Assembly (NCBI RefSeq): GCF_030063355.1
Contig: NZ_JASISZ010000040.1
Coordinates: forward strand, 1-64,000
Reading direction: 5' to 3'
DNA length: 64,000 nt
Origin: Streptomyces sp. PH10-H1
GTDB lineage: Bacteria; Actinomycetota; Actinomycetes; Streptomycetales; Streptomycetaceae
Part shown: positions 37,112-46,953 of the stretch, piece after piece
Layout: each line of letters begins with the position of its first letter
Position numbering within the stretch: position 1 is the stretch's first letter
Notes under the pieces: generated by a model
Told to the model about the DNA's origin: nothing
The model's database searches: none
Seen by the model: only the letters and a program-made list of their open reading frames with translations
Made by a program: the position numbers and the translations under genes

Positions 37112-37801
37112 GTGACCGCGGAGACATCTCAGACGCTCGACAGAGGACTGCGAGTCCTCAAACTGCTGGCCGATACCGACCACGGGCTCACCGTTACCGA
37201 GCTCGCCACCAAACTGGGGGTCAACCGCACCGTCGTCTACCGTCTGCTGGCCACACTGGAGCAGCACGCTCTGGTACGGCGTGACCTCGGCGGGCGGGCC
37301 CGCGTCGGGCTCGGCGTGCTCGGGCTCGCCCACCAGGTGCACCCGCTGCTGCGGGAGGCGGCCCTGCCGGCCCTGCGGTCGCTCGCCGAGGACATCGGTG
37401 CCACCGCGCACCTGACCCTCGTCGACGGCACCGAGGCGCTGGCCGTGGCCGTGGTCGAACCGACCTGGACCGATTACCACGTCGCCTACCGCACCGGCTT
37501 CCGGCACCCGCTGGACCGGGGCGCGGCGGGCCGGGCCATCCTGGCCGGGCGCGGCGTCCTGCCCCGCACACCCGGGCAGGAGCACGCCGAGGGCGCGGAG
37601 GAGCGGCACACCGAGCCGGTCCGCTACGTCCTCACCCACGGAGAACTGGAGGCGGGCGCCAGCGGCGCCGCCGCCCCGCTGATCGGGGTGACCGGGATCG
37701 AGGGCAGCGTGGGCGTGGTGATGCTCGCCGAGGCGGTGCCCGAACGGGTCGGGCCCCGGGTGGTGGAGGCGGCCACGGAGGTCGCCGACGCCCTGCGCTA
37801 G
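37112..37801 (+). CDS. IclR-family transcriptional regulator
   Basis: The 229-residue protein has an N-terminal winged HTH (TLDRGLRVLKLLADTDHGLT, VTELATKLGVNRTVVYRLL) and a C-terminal GAF-like effector domain (LPALRSLAEDIGATAHLTLV, HPLDRGAAGRAIL). The order is normal for the IclR family. It stands alone, and the target is unknown. GTG start follows GAGGAGGGG. Confidence 0.9.
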   Translation: MTAETSQTLDRGLRVLKLLADTDHGLTVTELATKLGVNRTVVYRLLATLEQHALVRRDLGGRARVGLGVLGLAHQVHPLLREAALPALRSLAEDIGATAHLTLVDGTEALAVAVVEPTWTDYHVAYRTGFRHPLDRGAAGRAILAGRGVLPRTPGQEHAEGAEERHTEPVRYVLTHGELEAGASGAAAPLIGVTGIEGSVGVVMLAEAVPERVGPRVVEAATEVADALR

Positions 37802-37879
37802 CCGTTGACCGGCAGGGCTGCCGGGCGGACCATCCCGCCTGGTGCCCTGCCCGCCACGGCAGTGGACTACATTCTCTGC

Positions 37880-38668
37880 ATGCCCGCAGTCTCCCGCCGT
37901 GCCCGAGCCCTTGCCCTTTGCGCGACGCTGGTGGCAGCGCTGCTGGCCGTCGCGGCGCTCGCCCCGCTGCCGGTGTCGATCGTGGTGCCCGGGTTGACCG
38001 CCGACGTTCTCGGCGCGGACAAGGGCCGGCAGGTGATCTCCATCACCGGCACCCCGACGCGCACCACCGGCGGACAGCTGCGGATGACCACGATCGCCGC
38101 TACCCAGCCGGACGCGGCGGTCCACCTGCCCGATGTGCTCAGGGCCTGGTTCGCGAAGGACAAGGCGGCGATGCCGCGCCGTGCGGTCTATCCCACGGGC
38201 GACTCGGTGCAGGAGATCGAGAAGCACAACGCGCAGGAGATGACCGACTCGCAGAACGCGGCGACCGGGGCGGCCCTGAAGCACCTGGGACTGTCACCCA
38301 CGAACGTGAAGGTCGATCTGCACCTGGCGGACGTGGGCGGCCCGAGCGCCGGGCTGATGTTCTCCCTCGGCATCATCGACAAGATCGACGGAAACGGCCG
38401 CGGTGGTGACCTGACCGGCGGCCGCACCGTCGCCGGTACGGGCACGATCACCGCCGACGGCACGGTCGGCGCGGTCGGCGGCGTACCGCTGAAGGAACAG
38501 GCCGCCAAGCGGGACGGGGCGACCGTCTTCCTGGTGCCCAAGGGCGAGTGCTCTGACGCCAGGGCCGAGCTGCCCGCCGGACTCCGGCTGGTGCCGGTGA
38601 CGGACCTGGACGGCGCCCTGGCCGCGCTGGCCGCGATCAATACCGGTGGGAAGGTCCCCAGCTGCTGA
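37880..38668 (+). CDS. Membrane-anchored Lon-type (S16) serine protease-like protein
   Basis: The 262-residue protein has an N-terminal membrane segment (ALALCATLVAALLAVAALAP) and a C-terminal Lon catalytic domain. The nucleophile Ser is in ADVGGPSAGLMFSLGIIDKI, and the partner Lys is in VGGVPLKEQAAKRDGATVFL. There is no ATPase module, as in YlbL-type secreted Lon-like proteases, although a clear PDZ domain is not seen. The start ATG 37880 is chosen for the signal anchor. Confidence 0.85.
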   Translation: MPAVSRRARALALCATLVAALLAVAALAPLPVSIVVPGLTADVLGADKGRQVISITGTPTRTTGGQLRMTTIAATQPDAAVHLPDVLRAWFAKDKAAMPRRAVYPTGDSVQEIEKHNAQEMTDSQNAATGAALKHLGLSPTNVKVDLHLADVGGPSAGLMFSLGIIDKIDGNGRGGDLTGGRTVAGTGTITADGTVGAVGGVPLKEQAAKRDGATVFLVPKGECSDARAELPAGLRLVPVTDLDGALAALAAINTGGKVPSC

Positions 38669-38711
38669 CGGCCGTCAGGACCGGCGTCAGCCGCGTGCTC
38701 CGCGGGTCAGC

Positions 38712-39185
38712 TCACGGGCGGTCCTCCGCTGCCTGTTCCACCAGCGGGATGATCCGCAGCGGCACCGGATTTTCCATGACAATCGCTGTGGAAGCCCGCA
38801 TGATGCCATCAAAGCCCACAACCCGGTCGATCACCCGCTGAAGGTCCGCGTTCGAACGGGCCACCAGCCGGCAGAGCATGTCCCCGTGCCCGGTCGTGGT
38901 GTGCAGCTCCAGCACTTCGGGAACGCCCGCCAAGTGGGCGCGGACATCGGCGCCTTGCCCCTGCTTGATCTCCAGCGTCGCGAACGCCGTCACCGGATAG
39001 CCGAGCGCGGCCGGATCCACCTGCGGCCCGAAGCCCCGGATCACCCCATTGGCCCGCAGCCGGTCCAGCCGGGCCTGCACCGTCCCGCGCGCCACACCCA
39101 GCCGTCTGGACGCCTCCAGCATCCCGATCCTCGGCTCATCCGCGAGCAGCTTGATCAGCTGTCCGTCCAGCACATCGATCCCCAT
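38712..39185 (-). CDS. Lrp/AsnC-family regulator
   Basis: The 157-residue protein has the HTH (DVLDGQLIKLLADEPRIGML, EASRRLGVARGTVQARLDRL) and the RAM effector domain (VTAFATLEIKQGQGADVRAH, VPEVLELHTTTGHGDMLCRL). It is divergent from hpd with inverted GCACA/TGTGC elements in between. It is probably the tyrosine-catabolism regulator, responding to an aromatic amino acid or its product, by inference from position. Confidence 0.9.
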   Translation of the reverse strand: MGIDVLDGQLIKLLADEPRIGMLEASRRLGVARGTVQARLDRLRANGVIRGFGPQVDPAALGYPVTAFATLEIKQGQGADVRAHLAGVPEVLELHTTTGHGDMLCRLVARSNADLQRVIDRVVGFDGIMRASTAIVMENPVPLRIIPLVEQAAEDRP

Positions 39186-39209
39186 GCCTACCTCCTCCAG
39201 TGGTCATCC

Positions 39210-40448
<1,239 letters not shown>

Positions 40449-40476
40449 CCTCCGGTCGGGTTCCCCGGTTCGCCCT

Positions 40477-40550
40477 CAGGCGCCGGGAGGGCTGGGGTTA
40501 CCCGCAAGCGCCGGGCGGGCTGGTCTTGCCCTCGAGCGCCGGGCGGGCTG
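40477..40550. repeat. Three copies of a CAAGCGCCGGGCGGGCTG-type intergenic repeat
   Basis: Copies at 40477-40494, 40505-40522 and 40533-40550 are spaced 28 bp, directly downstream of hpd. The same element occurs at 46095-46191. Confidence 0.7.
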
Positions 40551-40560
40551 AACTGGGGTC

Positions 40561-41928
40561 ATGGACGATCTGATCGCAGCGCTCAACTCCGGCCTCCCGG
40601 CCGGTGCGGTTCTCACCGACGCCGATGTCACCGCCGCGTACGCCCACGACATGGCGAGCTTCTCCGCCGCGGGCACCCCGGCGGTGGTCGTGCTGCCCCG
40701 CACCACCGAGCAGGTGCAGCACGTGATGCGCACGGCGACCGCGCTGCGGGTGCCGGTCGTCCCGCAGGGCGCGCGGACCGGGCTGTCGGGCGCGGCGAAC
40801 GCGTCGGACGGCTGCATCGTGCTGTCGCTGATCACGATGGACCGGATCATCGAGATCGATCCGGTCGACCGGATCGCGGTCGTCGAACCCGGCGTCGTCA
40901 ACGCCGTCCTGTCGCGTGCCGTCGCCGAACAGGGCCTGTACTACCCGCCCGATCCGTCCAGCTGGGAGCAGTGCACCATCGGCGGCAACATCGGCACCGG
41001 AGCCGGCGGACTGTGCTGTGTGAAGTACGGCGTCACCGCCGAATACGTGCTCGGCCTGGAGGTCGTGCTCGCCGACGGCCGCCTGCTGAAAACCGGCCGC
41101 CGTACCGCCAAGGGCGTTGCGGGCTATGACCTGACCCGGCTCTTCGTCGGCGCCGAGGGCACCCTGGGCATCGTCGTACGGGCGGTGCTCGCGCTCCGCC
41201 CCGCCCCGCCGCGGCAGCTCGTCCTCGCGGCGGAATTCCCGTCAGCGGCGGCCGCGTGCGCCGCCGTCTGCGAGATCATGGCCCGCGGCCACGCACCCTC
41301 GCTGCTGGAACTGATGGACGCCACCACGATCCGCGCGGTCAACGACCTCGCCCACATGGGGCTGCCGGAAACCACCGAGGCGCTGCTGCTGGCCGCCTTC
41401 GACTCCCCCGAGCCCGCAGCGGACCTCGCGGCGGTCGGCGAGCTCTGTACGGCCGCGGGCGCCACCGAGGTCGTCCCGGCGGAGGATGCCGCCGAGTCCG
41501 ACCTGCTGCTCCAGGCCCGCCGGCTGGCCCTCGTCGCCCTGGAGCGGGTCGGCACGGCGACGATGATCGACGACGTGTGTGTTCCCCGCACCAAGCTCGC
41601 CCCGATGATCGAGGGCGTCGCGGCCATAGCGCTGAAGTACGGCCTCACCATCGGCCTGTGCGCCCATGCGGGCGACGGGAACACCCACCCCATCGTCTGC
41701 TTCGACGGAGCGGACGCGGACGAATCGGCACGTGCCCGGGAGTCCTTCGACGAGATCATGGCGCTCGGGCTCTCCCTCGGCGGCACGATCACCGGTGAAC
41801 ACGGCGTCGGCCTACTGAAGAAGGAGTGGCTGGCCCGGGAACTCGGCCCGGTGGGGGTGGAGTTGCAGCGCGGCGTACGACAGGTCTTCGACCCGCTCGG
41901 CCTGCTCAACCCGGGCAAGCTCTTCTGA
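40561..41928 (+). CDS. FAD-linked oxidase (GlcD/D-lactate-dehydrogenase type)
   Basis: The 455-residue protein has the PCMH FAD domain (VVVLPRTTEQVQHVMRTATA, VPVVPQGARTGLSGAANASD, YPPDPSSWEQCTIGGNIGTG) and a C-terminal FAD-oxidase domain with LCAHAGDGNTHPIVCF and GTITGEHGVGLLKKEWL. Family members oxidise 2-hydroxyacids such as glycolate or D-lactate. The exact substrate is not readable from sequence. Confidence 0.9.
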   Translation: MDDLIAALNSGLPAGAVLTDADVTAAYAHDMASFSAAGTPAVVVLPRTTEQVQHVMRTATALRVPVVPQGARTGLSGAANASDGCIVLSLITMDRIIEIDPVDRIAVVEPGVVNAVLSRAVAEQGLYYPPDPSSWEQCTIGGNIGTGAGGLCCVKYGVTAEYVLGLEVVLADGRLLKTGRRTAKGVAGYDLTRLFVGAEGTLGIVVRAVLALRPAPPRQLVLAAEFPSAAAACAAVCEIMARGHAPSLLELMDATTIRAVNDLAHMGLPETTEALLLAAFDSPEPAADLAAVGELCTAAGATEVVPAEDAAESDLLLQARRLALVALERVGTATMIDDVCVPRTKLAPMIEGVAAIALKYGLTIGLCAHAGDGNTHPIVCFDGADADESARARESFDEIMALGLSLGGTITGEHGVGLLKKEWLARELGPVGVELQRGVRQVFDPLGLLNPGKLF

Positions 41929-41950
41929 GCCCCCGACGCTCCGGCCGATA

Positions 41951-42424
41951 TCACCCCTCCGGCGAATCGTCGGTCACCGTCCAGGGATCGCGCAGCCACA
42001 GCTCGTCCCTGGTGGTCGGGGCGAGCAGCTCGTTCAGCCCGTCGTCCATGCCGAGCTGCTCGTGCTCGGTCCCCGGCGGTACGGCGCGCAAGGTGCACTC
42101 CAGCCACGACGCCACCGGGGAGGACGCCGCCTCCAGCAGCGCGTTGCCGTCCGGGGAGCTCAGTGCCATACAGAGCACGCTGCGCCCGTTGACCTTCGTC
42201 GGCCAGATCCGTACGTCCCCGTGCCCGCAGGGCCGGAACACCCCCTCCACCAGCAGCTCACGGGCGAACGTCCAGTTCACCGGCGCGTCCGAGCCCACAT
42301 GGAAGGTGATGTGCACAGCAAAAGGATCATCTGTGCGATAGGCCAGCCGGGCCGGCACCGGGATGCTGCGCTCCGGCGACAGCACCAGGTTCAGTTCCAG
42401 TTCGCGTTCCACCACGGTCTGCAT
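41951..42424 (-). CDS. ssgG: SsgA-like sporulation/division protein
   Basis: The 157-residue protein matches the SALP pattern: ELELNLVLSPERSIPVPARL, YRTDDPFAVHITFHVGSDAP, VNWTFARELLVEGVF and DVRIWPTKVNGRSVLCMALS. SsgA-like proteins exist only in morphologically complex actinomycetes and guide FtsZ and septum placement in sporulating hyphae. The symbol ssgG rests on synteny as I remember it (SCO2924) beside the FAD oxidase. The start ATG 42424 is preceded by AAAGGA. The long frame upstream is not conserved. Confidence 0.88.
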   Translation of the reverse strand: MQTVVERELELNLVLSPERSIPVPARLAYRTDDPFAVHITFHVGSDAPVNWTFARELLVEGVFRPCGHGDVRIWPTKVNGRSVLCMALSSPDGNALLEAASSPVASWLECTLRAVPPGTEHEQLGMDDGLNELLAPTTRDELWLRDPWTVTDDSPEG

Positions 42425-42691
42425 CGAGTCGTCGTCCTTTCCTTGGCGGGCGGCCCCTTGCGGTGTTGCGCAGCGGGTGCTGCACGGGGCCCGCACCAGG
42501 AGAGAGCGCATACAACCCCAACCATTACGCGACTTCTCGTAATCGCGGTGAAAATTCCTGAAGGCCCGGCGCGGGCTGCTCCCAGCCGGTAAGGGTGTGT
42601 GGTGTGCGGTACCGCGGCCCCGGCGGGTCCGCGTGTCTGGTAGATGTGGACACTGCACTCCCCGGCCAAGCAGATACGGACCATACGAACC
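42425..42691. other. Intergenic region between ssgG and an RDD gene
   Basis: Divergent promoters are expected here. A relatively AT-rich patch (TTACGCGACTTCTCGTAATCGCGG, 42530-42550) contains an imperfect palindrome, TTACGNGAN..TCGTAA. No gene is supported. Confidence 0.35.
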
Positions 42692-44065
42692 ATGGGCTCA
42701 CCCTCTTCTGGCTCCTCCGGTTCCCCTGTTCCGGGGTACTACCCGGATCCCTCGATCCCGGGCTACATCCGGTACTGGAACGGCGCTGCCTGGGTACCGG
42801 GCACGAGCCGCCCCGCCCCGCGGCCCGGCGAGGAACTCACCGCGCCGTCCGGCCCGGCGGCTCCCGGTCCGGGGGCCGCGGGCCCCGGAGTTCCGGGTCC
42901 GGGTTCGGGTCCGGCCTCCGGCGGCGGCGCGCACGCGCCCGGCGTCGACGAGTCGGGTGTCATGTTCTTCGACGAGGACCCCGCAGAACCCGCGGGTCCG
43001 GCGACGCCCGCCGCGCCCGAGCGCGGCTCCGCCGCCCCCGTCTGGTCGGCCACCCCCGCCGTCGAGCCGCCCCGCACCACCTGGGGCGCCACCGGGCCGC
43101 AGGCGGCGGAGGCGCCGGCCACGCCGGCCTCCGGCGCGTACCCGGGCGGCCCCACCGCCTCCGGCACCGGCTCGCAGGCGGTCAACCTGCCCGCCGCCCG
43201 GGGCGGATCCGCCCCGGCGGGCACTCCGACCGGTACCCCGTCCGGCACTCCGACGGGCGCGGCTCCGTGGGGCACGCAGCCCCAGCCGCAGCCCGGTCCG
43301 GGCGAGAGCGAGGGCGTGCGGCGCGGTGGCCCGGCACCGCTCGCGCAGGCCGCCCCCACGCCCTGGGCGCAGCAGGTCCACGAACTCGCCCGGCAGGGCA
43401 CCGGCGGTACGGGCGCGGGTACGGGTGCCGGCGCGGGCACCGGGACGAGTGGCGGGACAGGTGGCAGCGGCGTCGTCGCCGTACCGGCGCAGGCGGGCGA
43501 TCCGGCCGGCGCCGCGGCAGCCGGCGTGGTGCCGTGGCGGCCGCCGGTGAGCGATCCGTTCGCGGCGATGGTGCAGGAGCAGGGCCGTCCGGCAGGGCTC
43601 GGTCGGCGCCTCGCCGCGCGGCTGCTCGACACGCTCGTCGTGCTGGCGGCCACCGCCGCGGCGGCGGTACCGCTCGGCACGGCCGCGTACCACCACCTCA
43701 AGGACAAGGTGAACGCGGCCCGGCTGACCGGTGAGAACGTCACGGTCTGGCTGATCGACGGCACCACCGGCCTTCAGCTGGGCATCGTGCTGGCCGTGGG
43801 GCTCGTCGCCGGGCTGCTCTACGAGGTGCTGCCCACCGCCACATGGGGCCGGACGCTCGGCAAGAAGCTGTTCGGGCTGCGGGTGATCGACATCGAGTCG
43901 CAGCTCGCCCCCGGCTTCGGCGCCGCGCTGCGCCGCTGGCTGACGCACACCCTTCTCGACGCCCTCGTCATCGGATTCGTGGGACTCGCCTGGTGTCTGT
44001 TCGACCGTCCGTGGCGGCAGTGCTGGCACGACAAGGCGGCCCGGACGTTCGTCGCCCGGCAGTAG
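42692..44065 (+). CDS. RDD-family membrane protein with DUF2510 and disordered linker
   Basis: The 457-residue protein has an N-terminal DUF2510-like motif (PGYYPDPSIPGYIRYWNGAA W). About 230 residues rich in Pro/Gly/Ala/Thr follow, and then the RDD domain with three membrane helices (LARRLAARLLDTLVVLA-like, GLQLGIVLAVGLVAGLLYEV, TLLDALVIGFVGLAWCLF), including WGRTLGKKLFGLRVI. RDD proteins are small transporters or anchors of unclear role. A second RDD gene follows. Confidence 0.85.
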   Translation: MGSPSSGSSGSPVPGYYPDPSIPGYIRYWNGAAWVPGTSRPAPRPGEELTAPSGPAAPGPGAAGPGVPGPGSGPASGGGAHAPGVDESGVMFFDEDPAEPAGPATPAAPERGSAAPVWSATPAVEPPRTTWGATGPQAAEAPATPASGAYPGGPTASGTGSQAVNLPAARGGSAPAGTPTGTPSGTPTGAAPWGTQPQPQPGPGESEGVRRGGPAPLAQAAPTPWAQQVHELARQGTGGTGAGTGAGAGTGTSGGTGGSGVVAVPAQAGDPAGAAAAGVVPWRPPVSDPFAAMVQEQGRPAGLGRRLAARLLDTLVVLAATAAAAVPLGTAAYHHLKDKVNAARLTGENVTVWLIDGTTGLQLGIVLAVGLVAGLLYEVLPTATWGRTLGKKLFGLRVIDIESQLAPGFGAALRRWLTHTLLDALVIGFVGLAWCLFDRPWRQCWHDKAARTFVARQ

Positions 44066-44112
44066 CGAGGCATGAGCCGGGCATGAGCCGGGCGGTAGTA
44101 GGCCCGTAGCAG

Positions 44113-44156
44113 GGCGGCAGGAGAGCGGTAGCAAGGCGGCAGGAGAGCGGTAGCAA
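44113..44156. repeat. Two tandem 22-bp repeats between the RDD genes
   Basis: The unit GGCGGCAGGAGAGCGGTAGCAA occurs at 44113-44134 and 44135-44156, with a partial third copy (GGCGGTAG) after it and shorter GCATGAGCCGG duplications before it. It is non-coding. Confidence 0.85.
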
Positions 44157-44227
44157 GGCGGTAGCCGGGTACCCCGAACGGATCTTGTCGGCGGGCGGGT
44201 GCGCTTCCCGGGGGTTTCACTCGGTTC

Positions 44228-44923
44228 ATGAGTACCGACCAGCCGACGCCAGGATCAGGTGATGATCCGTTCGCCAAGCCCCCCGACAGCAGCGGCCCCG
44301 GTACGCCCGGAGGCTCTCCCTACGGCCGGCAGCCTCCGTCGTACCCGCCCCCGCAGGATGGTGGCGGCAACGACCCGTACAGCGGCAATCCGTACGGCGG
44401 TACTCCGCCCGGCGGCGGCGCCCCGCCACCCTACGGCGGCGGCCCCTACGGCGGCGCGGGCGGTGAACCCGATCCGCTCGCCGGCATGCCGCCGCTCGGG
44501 GACGCGGGCAAGCGGCTGCTCGCGCGGATCATCGACTTCATCCTCGTCACCATCCCGGTGGCCCTGCTGGACTGGGCCGTGGGCGGGATCCAGACCAACA
44601 CGGACAACTTCAACTACAGCAAGTCGCTGCTGGGGTCGCTCGTGGGGGCGGTCCTCTACATCGGCTACGAGTGGTGGATGACCAAGTCGACCGGCCAGAC
44701 CCTCGCCAAGAAATGGCTGGGTCTGCGCGTCGCCAACCTGGAGAACGGCAGCGTCCCCGACTCGAAGGCCGCGCTGATCCGCGCGTCCGTCTTCTGGCTG
44801 CCGACGCTCTTCTGCTGCCCGTGCCTGTGGATCCTGCTCATCGGGATCCTGCTCCTGCTGGACAAGCCGTACCGGCAGGGTCTGCACGACAAGGCGGCGA
44901 AGACCGTGGTGGTCTCCGCCTGA
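44228..44923 (+). CDS. RDD-family membrane protein
   Basis: The 231-residue protein has a Pro/Gly/Tyr-rich N-terminus (about 1-85, PYGRQPPSYPPPQDGGG) followed by an RDD domain: LGDAGKRLLARIIDFILVTI, KSLLGSLVGAVLYIGYEWWM, TGQTLAKKWLGLRVANLENG, LPTLFCCPCLWILLIGILLL. The adjacent RDD gene shares only the domain. A 13-bp tandem duplication covers the stop codon. Confidence 0.88.
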   Translation: MSTDQPTPGSGDDPFAKPPDSSGPGTPGGSPYGRQPPSYPPPQDGGGNDPYSGNPYGGTPPGGGAPPPYGGGPYGGAGGEPDPLAGMPPLGDAGKRLLARIIDFILVTIPVALLDWAVGGIQTNTDNFNYSKSLLGSLVGAVLYIGYEWWMTKSTGQTLAKKWLGLRVANLENGSVPDSKAALIRASVFWLPTLFCCPCLWILLIGILLLLDKPYRQGLHDKAAKTVVVSA

Positions 44924-45020
44924 GGTCTCCGCCTGACAGCGGACCCGGAACGGCGGACCGGCTGCCCGCACGTGACGGCGGCCCCGGAGCGGAAACGCCT
45001 CCGGGGCCGCCGTTCGCCGT

Positions 45021-45311
45021 TCAACGCCGTAGCGAGTGCTCGCTGACGCGTGACGGGCCCGAACTGTGCACCCGCGGACGGGGTATCGGGGCGGATGACG
45101 CGTGAACACGGCTGTGGCTGCGGGCCTTGGCGCGGGCCGTCAACGGGATCGTGGTCGTCACGGCGACCAGTACCCCGAGCAGCAGCCCGGCCGCCGCGAT
45201 GACGACGACACTGATGCCGGAATCAGCCTCGGACAGCAGGAGCATCGCGAGTGTGGACAGGACGACGGTTGCGGAACCGTAGGCAAGTTGCGCGGGGGTA
45301 GGACGCGGCAT
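45021..45311 (-). CDS. Small two-helix membrane protein
   Basis: The 96-residue protein contains two hydrophobic segments (YGSATVVLSTLAMLLLSEAD and GISVVVIAAAGLLLGVLVAV) and a basic Arg/Ser tail (ARAKARSHSRVHASSAPIPR). I do not recognise a family. It is probably an inner-membrane protein of unknown function. Confidence 0.6.
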   Translation of the reverse strand: MPRPTPAQLAYGSATVVLSTLAMLLLSEADSGISVVVIAAAGLLLGVLVAVTTTIPLTARAKARSHSRVHASSAPIPRPRVHSSGPSRVSEHSLRR

Positions 45312-45783
45312 GGCGGGATCCGTCCTCGAATACGTCGGTTAAGTCGCAGTGTCGGAAGGGGCGGTGGGGTGCTTCATGCTGGGCGCCATCAACTGACTCT
45401 ACGGATCGGCATGCCCGAAGGGAACCGTTGGTAAGCGTGACCTAACCCACCGTGGGGGAGCATAGGGGGGCGCATGGAATCGCGCCCGGCCCGCCCGTCT
45501 CAACTGACGGATGATCCGGCGGAGAGGCGTCCGCTATCCGGAGTCCGAAAGCCGGTCCATCGACTCCCACGCCAAGCCCGACGCCTGTTCGCTGGTACGA
45601 CACCAACCCGTACGGAAGCGTCCAGGTTGCGAACACGAATACCCGCATTTCGAACCTGTTCGACTCCCCGAACGGGCAGAACACCATCGTCCAGGTCAGC
45701 CCTGCGCGCCGCTGACCTGCGTTAACCCAGTGTTCGGCCCCTGCCCTCTGGTGGGCGGGGGCCGATCACCGGATTATGTGTGC
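45312..45783. other. Region with a possible frameshifted short gene
   Basis: An ATG at 45474 behind a G-rich site begins MESRPARPSQLT. A second frame (45515-45715) reads STPTPSPTPVRWYDTNPYGS then VQVANTNTRISNLFDSPNGQ and NTIVQVSPARR before TGA, with protein-like composition but no start codon of its own. One deletion could join them into a protein of about 80 residues. I do not recognise it. The rest is intergenic. Confidence 0.35.
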
Positions 45784-46080
45784 ATGGCAGTCGGTGGATT
45801 CACCAAGCTTCCCAATGGCAATGTCGTCGTCGCTCTCAGGCTGCCCCACCCGGGCGGCGCGGAGGACAGCGTCCGCGTCATCGTGCACGCGCAGAACCGC
45901 CAGCGCGCGCTGACCCGGCTCCGGAACCTGGGGTTCCGGGCGCCCCGCCTCAGCGGCAACACCGAACCCCCGACGCCGGACGAGGTCACGGCGGTGCTGC
46001 ACCATCCGGACGGCCTGCTCTGGCGACCGGCCGCCTCCGGCGAGGGCGAACTGTGGCACCCGTTCCGCCGCGCGAGCTGA
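45784..46080 (+). CDS. Small conserved hypothetical protein
   Basis: The 98-residue product starts MAVGGFTKLPNGNVVVALRL, continues SVRVIVHAQNRQRALTRLRN, GFRAPRLSGNTEPPTPDEVT and LLWRPAASGEGELWHPFRR. It reads like a genuine compact cytosolic protein with mixed alpha/beta content. I recognise no domain. Repeats of the CAAGCGCCGG family follow the stop. Confidence 0.65.
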   Translation: MAVGGFTKLPNGNVVVALRLPHPGGAEDSVRVIVHAQNRQRALTRLRNLGFRAPRLSGNTEPPTPDEVTAVLHHPDGLLWRPAASGEGELWHPFRRAS

Positions 46081-46094
46081 GCCCCCCCTGGCCT

Positions 46095-46191
46095 CAAGCG
46101 CCGGCCGGGCTGTTCTGGCCTCAGGCGCCGGCGGGCTGAACAGTTGCCCTCAAGCGCCGGCCGGGCTGATCTTGATGCGCCGGGATGGCTG
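46095..46191. repeat. Four copies of the CAAGCGCCGGCCGGGCTG intergenic repeat
   Basis: Copies at 46095-46112, 46122-46138, 46151-46168 and a degenerate one at 46175-46191 lie between the small hypothetical gene and pncA. Confidence 0.7.
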
Positions 46192-46194
46192 GGG

Positions 46195-46785
46195 TCAGGG
46201 GCCCACTGCCGGTTTGCCTGTCAGCTGGACGCCGGAAGCGCGGAGCTCGGTCAGGGCGCGTTCCGTGGTTGCGGCGGCGACGCCTGCTGTCAGGTCGAGC
46301 AGGACGTGGGTGACGAAGCCCTCGCGGACCGCGTCCAGCGCGGTGGCGCGGACACAGTGGTCGGTGGCGATACCGACCACGTCGACCTCGGTGACGCCCC
46401 GTGCGCGCAGCCAGTCGGCGAGCCCGGTGCCGTTCTCGTCCAGGCCCTCGAAGCCGCTGTAGGCGGCCGCGTATGCGCCCTTGTCGAAGACCGCGTCCAC
46501 GGCGCCCGAGGCGACGACCGGCGCGAAGTTCGGGTGGAAGCCGACCCCCTCGGTGCCCGCCACGCAGTGCACCGGCCAGGACGTCACGAAGTCGGGCCGC
46601 TCGGAGAAGTGGTCGCCGGGATCGACGTGGTGATCACGGGTGGCCACCACATGGCGGTAGCAGGCGGTGGCCTGCCCGACGAGGTCGGTGATCGCGGCGG
46701 CCACGTCCGAGCCGCCGGCGACCGCGAGGCTGCCGCCCTCGCAGAAATCGTTCTGGACGTCCACGACGATCAGTGCGCGGTGCAT
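46195..46785 (-). CDS. pncA: Nicotinamidase / pyrazinamidase
   Basis: The 196-residue isochorismatase-fold enzyme starts MHRALIVVDVQNDFCEGGSL. The catalytic Asp is in VVDVQNDFC, the Lys in VFDKGAYAAAYSGFEG, and the nucleophile Cys in VDVVGIATDHCVRATALDAV. The metal ligands Asp-x-His-x-x-His-like HHVDPGDHF are present. It hydrolyses nicotinamide to nicotinate and so feeds the next gene's product PncB. Start 46785 is used. The upstream extension is not conserved. Confidence 0.95.
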   Translation of the reverse strand: MHRALIVVDVQNDFCEGGSLAVAGGSDVAAAITDLVGQATACYRHVVATRDHHVDPGDHFSERPDFVTSWPVHCVAGTEGVGFHPNFAPVVASGAVDAVFDKGAYAAAYSGFEGLDENGTGLADWLRARGVTEVDVVGIATDHCVRATALDAVREGFVTHVLLDLTAGVAAATTERALTELRASGVQLTGKPAVGP

Positions 46786-46911
46786 TCGCTGTCCTCTTCG
46801 GTCGGCTGACCGCCGTGCGGGGACAGGCGGCACGCGTTGAGCGTAGGGAATCGGGCCCCGTTCCGCGATAGGAGCGGTCCGGGGCGCGGTCCGGGGCGCG
46901 GCGCCGCCCCC

Positions 46912-46953
46912 GTCACACCTGCTCCGTCACACCTGCTCCGTCACACCTGCTCC
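46912..46953. repeat. Three tandem 14-bp copies over the 3' end of pncB
   Basis: The unit GTCACACCTGCTCC occurs at 46912-46925, 46926-46939 and 46940-46953. The last copy includes the pncB stop codon (TCA, 46941-46943 on the plus strand). The others lie downstream of the gene. Confidence 0.9.

Noticed and set aside
45620-45680. tRNA-like sequence (CTGTTCGACTCC resembles a T loop)
   Set aside because: No acceptor or anticodon stem can be paired around it, and the same bases form a protein-like frame.
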